Part shown: positions 57,886 to 64,000 of the stretch, piece by piece
Layout: every line of letters starts with the position of its first letter
Numbering within the stretch: the first letter of the stretch is position 1
Assembly: GCA_025766275.1 (NCBI GenBank)
Contig: JAFKAC010000011.1
Location: 930,001-994,000 of the forward strand
Direction: 5' to 3'
Origin: Lactarius indigo
Lineage: Eukaryota > Basidiomycota > Agaricomycetes > Russulales > Russulaceae
Length of the DNA: 64,000 nucleotides
Translations under genes and position numbers: made by a program
The notes under the pieces: model-generated
The model's input: only the letters and a program-made list of their open reading frames with translations
What the model was told of the DNA's origin: nothing
Databases searched by the model: none

Positions 57886-57907
57886 GAACCGAACTTTGAC
57901 ACCACTA
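57886..57907 (-). repeat. hAT right terminal inverted repeat
   Basis: 22 bp, the reverse complement of 41005-41026. It is followed by the GTTCTCGT target copy at 57908-57915. Confidence 0.92.
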
Positions 57908-58180
57908 GTTCTCGTAGCTTCCATATGACTCCTAGCAATAGTACTTAAGGATGAGTTTCCATGTACTCAGAGCGTTAAGCTCGACTTACTGTATTCAACT
58001 GCAGTAACCTCTCGTATAAACATCTTTTGGCTTCACGAACTCGAACGATCGCTTGTTGTTGACTTGCGATTCCCCTCTCGTCTTGTGCATCATCGCTCCG
58101 CCGTCTGATTGTCGGCATTATCCAAACTCCGATTCGATCTCCGACTCGAATCCAAACGATATGCCTTACTGCGCGTAACA
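57908..58180 (+). repeat. element 2 5' LTR, second piece (U3-R-U5)
   Basis: Continues the LTR broken at 41004. A TACTTAAG box (57942-57949) precedes the presumed transcript start at about 57977. The end GCGTAACA at 58180 followed by TTAAG parallels the element 1 LTR end and PBS (GTTACA, TTAAG). The 3' LTR of this element is not in the window. Confidence 0.6.
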
Positions 58181-58181
58181 T

Positions 58182-58193
58182 TAAGTCGAGCTT
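58182..58193 (+). promoter_or_regulatory. element 2 primer-binding site, self-priming type
   Basis: TAAGTCGAGCTT, one base after the LTR end, is the exact complement of AAGCTCGACTTA at 57977-57988 in the LTR, 35 bp after the start of the TATA-like box. Same logic as in element 1, with a completely different sequence. Confidence 0.6.
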
Positions 58194-58234
58194 TCCCCAA
58201 ACTCGATTCCTCAAACGAATACAACCGTTTTGAT

Positions 58235-59956
58235 ATGTCTAGATCCACCTTTGCGGACGGCGACGGAGGAGGGGTAATCTCCCTTCCTTTCCAACTCAAA
58301 CCTTGAACAACCGACAACGTTGCCCTACCAGACGACCCCTTGCGAACTAATGTCGAATTCCTACAGAAAGGAGACAGCCAGGCCCCTTGGGCGGGCTACT
58401 ATACACTGTTCTGCGGTGTCAAAAAGGCCGTTGAAAATTACTGCGGTGTCTGGTTCGAACTGCAGTACAACCCGAACTTGAAGCGACACTATGCTGCCTG
58501 AGTAGCAGCAGCAAACCTAGGACTAGTACACGCTCCTTGGGCTAATATGAATATCGATGAACTCAAAGCCCAGATGGTCCTCCAAACTGCCACCGAATCA
58601 ACTATTGTCTCTCCAGTCCCGACTCAATTCACTCAGCACGCCGCGTCATCTCAAGAAGCAGCGCATGCATCTCGACCCCTGAGCACCCACTCAGAAATCA
58701 TCACCGGTACCGGTCTCAACTTCGACCGTAGCGACAAAACGACCGACAAAGGTAAACAGAAGGACGACAACAAAACGCTGCCGTCCCGCCACACCACTAT
58801 TACGCCAGGAGATACCGCTGGAAAAGCTCCAGACGATGGAGACAGCAATGACAGCAACGACAGGGGACTCACTGCTGACGAACGTAACTTCGAAAAGATC
58901 CTCAGATCAATCCGAGGAGAACACCTCGAAGGCACTGCTCCCTGGGCCTTCTCAGGCAAGCGATCAGATACACGCCATTTCTTGGGCGCGTTTCAATGGT
59001 ACTGTTTCATGAACAAAGACGCATTGATCATCAAGGACCCCTACAAACGTGCAACGCTTTTCCTCAATCTGTGCGAAGGAGGAGCTGAGAAGTGGGTCAC
59101 ACGCGCTACGGACTGGCTCACCCAGGTCGACGCCAGCATGAAGACGGTCCCGTTCGGTCACGATGTCTGGCAGCTCATCTTACGCGAGTTTAAAGATGCC
59201 TTTACCGACGTATCTGACGCTGAAAGAGCCCAGCAAGCTCTTCTTAAATTGCGCATGAAGGAAAGTAACCTCGACGACTATGTCTCGGAATTCCAAGATC
59301 TTGCCGATCGTGCCAGAATGGACGCCGACGAACCCAACGTTCTCCAAATGTTCACGCAAGGCTTACCTCTGAAACTCGCAGGATCTTGCATTGATCACGA
59401 TAGTCCAGACAACTTCGCGCAGTGGATTCAAAGCGCACAGAAACGTCACCGTAACTGGCTCAAGAAGCAAGCCATCAAGGAGTTCAACCTGTTCCCGCAA
59501 AACACCAGACACTGCCCTGGTCAAAACGTTTTCTCACAGAAATGGACCACGAATGGCAACCGTGGCAGGCAACAGCAGCAGTATCGCATGCCACGCAACG
59601 ATCCCGACGCTATGGACGTCGACGCACTTTGCAAAGCAACTACTGAAGACGAAAAACAGAAGTACCGCACCGAAGGCCGCTGTTATGCCTGCGGCAAGCA
59701 AGGACACCTCAGCCGCAACTGTCCTGACCGCAAACCGCGCATCGCAGCTGCCTCTTCAACACCGATCACGACGGCCACCCCAGCCACTCAATCAATTCCC
59801 GCTGTCGCCGTCAACACCCCATTACCCGTCAATAAAGACACAGTCGTCACGCACGAAGTCCTAGAACAACTCGCCGAATTTTCACTGAAACTTATGACCG
59901 AACAACAGGATGACCTAGCTCAGATGCTTGCAGCTCGTGGCGCGGATTTTCTCTAA
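58235..59956 (+). pseudogene. element 2 Gag with two TGA stops
   Basis: Frame from ATG 58235 (MSRSTFADGDGGG) to TAA 59954-59956, 574 codons including two TGA codons at 58304-58306 and 58499-58501. The long open part from 58547 contains the capsid-like region (WAFSGKRSDTRHFLGAFQWY, then DVSDAERAQQALLKLRM) and a CCHC knuckle (CYACGKQGHLSRNC) at about 59686-59727. Removing the two stops would give an uninterrupted protein, so the upstream 100 codons belong to gag. An ATG at 58547 could only give a shortened form. Confidence 0.82.
59944..59950 (+). promoter_or_regulatory. candidate minus-one frameshift site of element 2
   Basis: GGATTTT read as G GAT TTT in the gag frame, 3 nt before the gag TAA. 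It resembles the known retroviral G GAU UUA slip site. A minus-one slip enters the pol frame, which is open from here through the protease. Confidence 0.45.
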
Positions 59957-62790
59957 GCTCTGGTCCTGCGGCCTGGATCCGAGCTCTTCTCCCCAGTAGT
60001 ATCTTTGTACCTAAAGTAAACGCTTTGAAAATGAAGATCAAATTCCCTTATGAACGAAGATACGAAACGGCCGAAGCTTTAGTTGATACTGGAGCAACTC
60101 ATAATTTCATAACTCAGGAACTAGTCAACAAATTGTCCCTGACATCACACACTCTTCAGTGACCACGAGTCATTAGAAACGTCGATGGAACTGTAAATAA
60201 AAGCGGAAGTGTAACCCGCTATGTAGACCTGGATCTATGGATAGACCATGATATCAGCAGAATCACGCTTGGACGATTACATTGATTCTACATTGCCGAC
60301 CTAGGAACGGACCAAATGATCTTAGGATATCCATGGATGGCCTCAAACCTGGTGAAACTAAACTGGGAGGAACCGGAAAATAATCCTGCAATCTTTGCGC
60401 ACCCCCAGCGATGGTTCCTAAAAGCCCTACACTTGGACGATGATGATGAAATCATCATGAGGATCTGTAAAACGACTCATTCCCAAAAACTTGCCGAAGC
60501 CGCCCACGACAAAACTGAGAGACCCTGGAAAGACTTAGTCCCAGAGGAACTTCACGACTTCAAGAAAGTATTTAGCGAGCAAGAAGCTCAGCGATTTCCA
60601 GAACCAAAACGTTGGGATCATGCCATTGACCTCTTAGACGATGCCCTGGCAACCCTGGACTGTAAGGTCTATCCACTGACTCAAGACGAACAAGTGGCGT
60701 TAGACAAGTTCTTGAAGGAACATATAGAAAAACAGTATATCCGTCCCTCTAATTCGCCGTACACCGCCCCCTTTTTCTTCGTCAAGAAGAAAGACGGGAA
60801 GCTCCGCCCTGTCCAAGACTACCGACGGCTTAACACCTGGACCCGAAAGAATCGTTATCCCCTTCCCCTCATCGCCGATCTTGTGACTCACGCACCTGGA
60901 AATGACTGGTATACGACAATGGACATCCGATGGGGTTACAATAATATCCGCATCAAAGATGGCGACCAATGGAAAGCAGCTTTTAAAACAAACTGAGGAC
61001 TGTTCGAGCCAATGGTCATGTTCTTTGGCTTAACAAACAGCCCTGCCACTTTCCAGACGATGATGGACGATCTATTTCGGAACAAAGTGGCACAAGGATG
61101 GCTGAAGGTTTATATGGACGACATCTTAATCACAACAAAAGGAACAAGGGAAGAGCACCTCGAGCGAATTAAACAGGTGCTTCGAATACTTCAAGAAAAC
61201 AACCTATTCCTCAAGCCAGAAAAATGCAAATTCCTCCGTTCTTCAGTTGAGTATTTGGGCGTTATCATTGGACGAGAAGGCATCGAAATGGACACAGTCA
61301 AACTCACTGGATTACTTGAGTGGCCGGTACCACGCTCCGTCACGGAAGTGCGATCCTTCCTGGGATTCGGCAATTTCTACAAACCTTTTATTGCCGACTA
61401 CGCCCGCATTGCACGTCCCCTTCACGATTTGACGAAGAAAGGTGCTCCCTTCGTCTGGGGTGATGCTCAACAAACTGCTTTTCTCTCACTGAAAGAACGT
61501 TTCGCATCGTGACCTGTCTTGGCCACCATTGATTATAACAAACCATTCACGGTCCAAACAGATGCGTCCAAGTTTGCCATTGGTGCCACACTCTCCCAAC
61601 CACAAGATGATGGACAACTGCATCCAGTCGCGTTCTTCTCTGCTTCTCTCCTCCCAGCGGAAGTGAATTATGACATTTATGATCGTGAACTGCTGGCGAT
61701 CATAAAGGCGCTCTGCCATTGGCGTCATCACCTCCTAGGAGCCAGACACCCCATTTCCGTTTTCACTGATCACAATAACCTGTCCTATTTCTGTGCACCC
61801 CATAAAATTTTGGGAAGACAGGCACGCTGGATGGAGACCCTGGCCGAATTCGACTTTACACTTCAACACATTCCCAGACACTCCAATACAGTCGCTGATT
61901 TACTCTCACGCCGTCCGGACCTTAATGAGGGGGTGGATTCCATCAATGACAACATAGCCATTCTTCCTGACCATCTTTTCACCCGACTCATTACACTGTC
62001 TACGGAGGACGAGCAACGGAAAGCCTTACAAGAGTGCCATGATACCCCAACAGCAGGACATCCAGGGATAGCAAATACATGGGCACTCATAAAGCGACGC
62101 TACACGGGACAAGGACTAAAAGAGTTTACAGAACAATATGTCAAAGGATGCCCAACGTGTCAAATGAACAAAAGCAGAACACAAGGGAGAGCACCCCTGC
62201 AACATGTGGACGTACCGGCAGAAGAAGGACCGTTCCAATATATCAGTCTAGACCTGATAACGGACCTACCATCAATGGGGAAATACAACGCTATCCTTAC
62301 CATCGTAGACCAGGGTTGTAGCAAGGCAACAAAGTTCATCCCATGTACGAAACAAGTCATGGGAGAAGGAGTAGCGACCCTCTACCTCCGACACGTATTC
62401 CCATGGTTCGGAATCCCAAAACAAATCATCTCAGATCGGGACCCCAGATTCACCAGTGCCTTTGCTACGGCCATTTGTAAACAAACAGGAATCCAGCAAA
62501 ACCTAAGTACTGCCTTCCACCCACAAACAGACGGACAGACAGAGAGGATGAACACCTGGGTAGAACAATATTTATGACACTGGGTGAGGCAACAAGGCCA
62601 GGACGACTGGGATCAATACCTACCAGTCGCAGAATATGCGCACAACTCCTGGCTGCATGACATAACCAAACGAACGCCTCACGAACTGTTATTTGGCATG
62701 AACCCCACGGTAAATATTGAAGCAGATGAAGAAAACAAGTCTCCAACAGCAACGGATCAATTACTCAAGATTCAAGAAGCACAGCTGCAC
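59951..62790 (+). pseudogene. element 2 Pol with five TGA stops, truncated
   Basis: One continuous reading frame from just before the gag end. Order: protease (ALVDTGATHNF, about 60082), RT (KDGKLRPVQDYRRLN; YMDD at about 61114), RNase H (QTDASKFAIGATLS, about 61558), integrase zinc region (about 62035-62165), and core (LDLITDLPS; SDRDPRFTS; TDGQTERMN). TGA codons at 60160, 60283, 60994, 61510 and 62575 interrupt it without any frameshift. At 62575 element 1 has arginine (YLRFWV), and at 60994 related elements commonly have arginine (TNRGLFEP). The frame is cut at 62790 by the LTR of element 3, so any chromodomain lies beyond it. Confidence 0.88.
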
Positions 62791-63352
62791 TGTAACGCCG
62801 TCACGGCGTTAGCTCGACTTGAGCTCGAGAGAGGCGATAACAACTTAGCGCGAATGTATGCTTGACACGACGACACGAAGGTCCGTGTGCTTGCCTCAGT
62901 GAATACGCGAAGGTACACTGGCAAGGCCTTTGCCTATCTTGCTGGTCACGAACGAAGTCGGACGTTGATCGAAGATTCAAGAAGATGGAAAGAGAGAAAG
63001 AGGCAAGTTGTGATAGAAAGACAAACAAGTGACGATTCAAGAAGACCAAGATGGCGTATCTTGGTCTTCACAAGACAGGTTAAATACAGATTGAACGGGC
63101 TTAGAAGCGCCGTTATGAGTCACAGTAAGTAAGCGTCCAACGTATCGCAGAAACAACGCAGATCCTAATACTACTAGTACCAGTACTAGTGGCGTCGGTC
63201 ATCAGTCAGCTATCGTACCTTATCGCCTATCGCACTACCGTATCACCGTAAGTAAGTCCGCAACTAATCTACCTTACCGCCGTAGTTGCAACCGGTACAG
63301 TAAGGGTCCTACTTCATGTCATACCACAGCACAGAAAGTCCAAAACGTGACA
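62791..63352 (-). repeat. element 3 3' LTR
   Basis: 562-bp LTR in reverse orientation; on the minus strand it starts TGTCACG and ends GGCGTTACA. It is a diverged relative of the element 1 LTR, sharing the GAAGACCAAGAT hairpin (about 63040-63066), the TTTAAATAC-like promoter box region and the end. The last 5 bp of element 2 before it, TGCAC (62786-62790), should be the target duplication; the other copy is outside the window. Confidence 0.8.
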
Positions 63353-63365
63353 TCACCCCCTTTTC
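63353..63365 (-). other. element 3 polypurine tract
   Basis: On the minus strand GAAAAGGGGGTGA directly precedes the LTR start. Confidence 0.6.
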
Positions 63366-63381
63366 AGCGTGAGACCCCGAC

Positions 63382-64000
63382 TCACCGAAAGTCCCTCGCC
63401 GGCCAGTCACGTTGCTCGTCGGCGATGCGCTCGAGTGCCGTAGCGCGCTCCAGACGATAAATGGAGTCGCGGCGGTCGTCCTGCGCACATTCAATCATGG
63501 CGCGGAGCTGGGCCACCCGAGCGCGGAGTCGGTCCAGCTCGTAGCTAGCCGCGCGGAAGCGCGTAATCTCGGCTGTGAGCGACTCGTCGTTGATTCGGTT
63601 GAGGGCCCGGTCGGTGATGCGGTCCGCCTCGAAGACGACCAGGTCTTCGTGGGGGTACGTGGGACGAAGAGCGGCGGATACGTGCGGCTCGGCGTAGAAG
63701 GGCTTACCGTAAACGTGTGGCGACCCCGGTATGACTCCTAGTATGAGGGGGTCAGCCCCCCCAATGATCTGAACGTGGGACGCGTCCCGCTCTACTCCGT
63801 CGGGCCCGGTGATGGGGTATGGAATGTGATGGGGTCGTCGATTTGCCCGGAACCCTTCAGGCGCAATGACATGCGCGGGGTCGTCAGCGGCGGTGAACGT
63901 ACGATGATCGGCGGCGCCAGGCACGCGCACACGTCCTCGATACATGGGGGACCCGTCGGTGTAGACGAGCCAGGGTGTGATGAGGGGATTAGCAGGGTCG
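63382..64000 (-). CDS. element 3 Pol, C-terminal extension (partial)
   Basis: Open minus-strand frame entering from the right edge and ending at 63382. It aligns nearly residue for residue with the part of element 1 pol at 49505-50125 (PLITPWLVY, MYRGRVRVPGAADH, HVIAPEGF, YPITGPDGVERDASH, then an Arg/Glu-rich helix ending WPARDFR). It is uninterrupted where element 1 has its second TGA: element 3 reads NRRPHH with CGA CGA. It shows that the extension after the chromodomain is a real, conserved part of pol in this lineage. Its function is unknown; the helical end may mediate oligomerisation. Confidence 0.8.
   Translation of the reverse strand, partial: DPANPLITPWLVYTDGSPMYRGRVRVPGAADHRTFTAADDPAHVIAPEGFRANRRPHHIPYPITGPDGVERDASHVQIIGGADPLILGVIPGSPHVYGKPFYAEPHVSAALRPTYPHEDLVVFEADRITDRALNRINDESLTAEITRFRAASYELDRLRARVAQLRAMIECAQDDRRDSIYRLERATALERIADEQRDWPARDFR

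Larger units (their letters stand above)
41005..57907 (-). mobile_element. hAT DNA transposon with nested Ty3 insertion
   Basis: Bounded by perfect 22-bp terminal inverted repeats beginning TAGTGGTGTCAAAG (41005-41026; 57886-57907) and by a perfect 8-bp target duplication GTTCTCGT (40997-41004; 57908-57915), both diagnostic of the hAT superfamily. CCGGTTC/GAACCGG words are dense in both subterminal regions (41020-41220; 57770-57900), as expected for transposase-binding repeats. Total 16903 bp, about 9.07 kb without the Ty3 element at 42843-50671. It encodes a BED-finger transposase and a second, unrecognised protein, both on the minus strand. It sits in the U3 part of the element 2 LTR. Intact ends and an otherwise open transposase point to recent activity. 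Confidence 0.92.
57908..62790 (+). mobile_element. Ty3/gypsy element 2, body (5' end at 40877)
   Basis: Older gypsy element whose 5' LTR is split by the hAT and whose pol is cut at 62790 by element 3. Contains LTR remainder, PBS, gag and pol to the integrase. Seven in-frame TGA codons make it defective. It is related to element 1 but clearly a different family: gag differs strongly, while RT and integrase align well. Confidence 0.85.
62791..64000 (-). mobile_element. Ty3/gypsy element 3, 3' end (continues beyond window)
   Basis: Contains the 3' LTR, polypurine tract and the end of pol. Same family lineage as element 1. It is inserted in the integrase region of element 2. Confidence 0.85.

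Noticed and set aside
62791..62865. Continuation of the element 2 pol frame past 62790
   Set aside because: The sequence from 62791 is the reversed LTR of element 3, so the apparent coding is accidental.
1..64000. tRNA, rRNA, CRISPR arrays, bacterial promoters or terminators
   Set aside because: Looked for by eye and not found; the window is eukaryotic.

Overview
The window reads as genomic DNA of an agaricomycete-type basidiomycete fungus. Genes are cut by many short introns of about 45-75 bp with GT-AG ends. It carries several copies of the basidiomycete-expanded DUF6535 membrane-protein family, and its right third is packed with Ty3/gypsy and hAT transposons. There are no operons, RNA genes or CRISPR arrays that I can see.

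Left part (1-38.4 kb) is host sequence shaped by local duplication. Two tandem cytochrome P450 genes (1887-4428 and 7055-9602) each resolve into 19 exons with all P450 signature motifs, and sit between two decayed DUF6535 fragments. Four largely complete DUF6535 genes follow as two duplicate pairs (15504-17412 with 18341-20238; 22191-24107 with 33958-35804). Between and beyond them lie a seven-transmembrane receptor gene of the cAMP-receptor/Git3 type (29093-30665) and an intact minus-strand NAPE-hydrolysing phospholipase D gene (36753-38411). A stray piece of that gene's first exon lies at 30.7 kb. About 4.5 kb (10.2-14.8 kb) and several kb around 24-29 kb and 31-33 kb contain no gene I can recognise.

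Right part (39-64 kb) is a nest of mobile elements. A decayed gag relic lies at 39.2-40.4 kb. A Ty3 element (element 2) has its 5' LTR split at 41 kb by a 16.9-kb hAT transposon (41005-57907; 22-bp terminal inverted repeats, perfect 8-bp target duplication). The hAT encodes a 913-residue transposase on the minus strand, itself cut by a very young chromodomain Ty3 element (element 1, 42843-50671; LTRs with one difference seen in 515 bp). Element 2 resumes at 57908, runs through gag and pol, and is cut at 62790 by a third Ty3 element (element 3, minus strand) that leaves the window.

How it fits together: the P450s, NAPE-PLD, receptor and DUF6535 proteins are all membrane-associated products, but nothing in the sequence shows that they form one pathway. 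The best supported unusual signals are: all nine premature stops in elements 1 and 2 are TGA, and several can be shown to replace an arginine codon; both elements carry Tf1-type self-priming signals; in-frame minus-one slippery heptamers lie just before the gag stops; host genes contain exons of 7, 7 and 17 nucleotides; and the hAT carries an unrecognised second gene.
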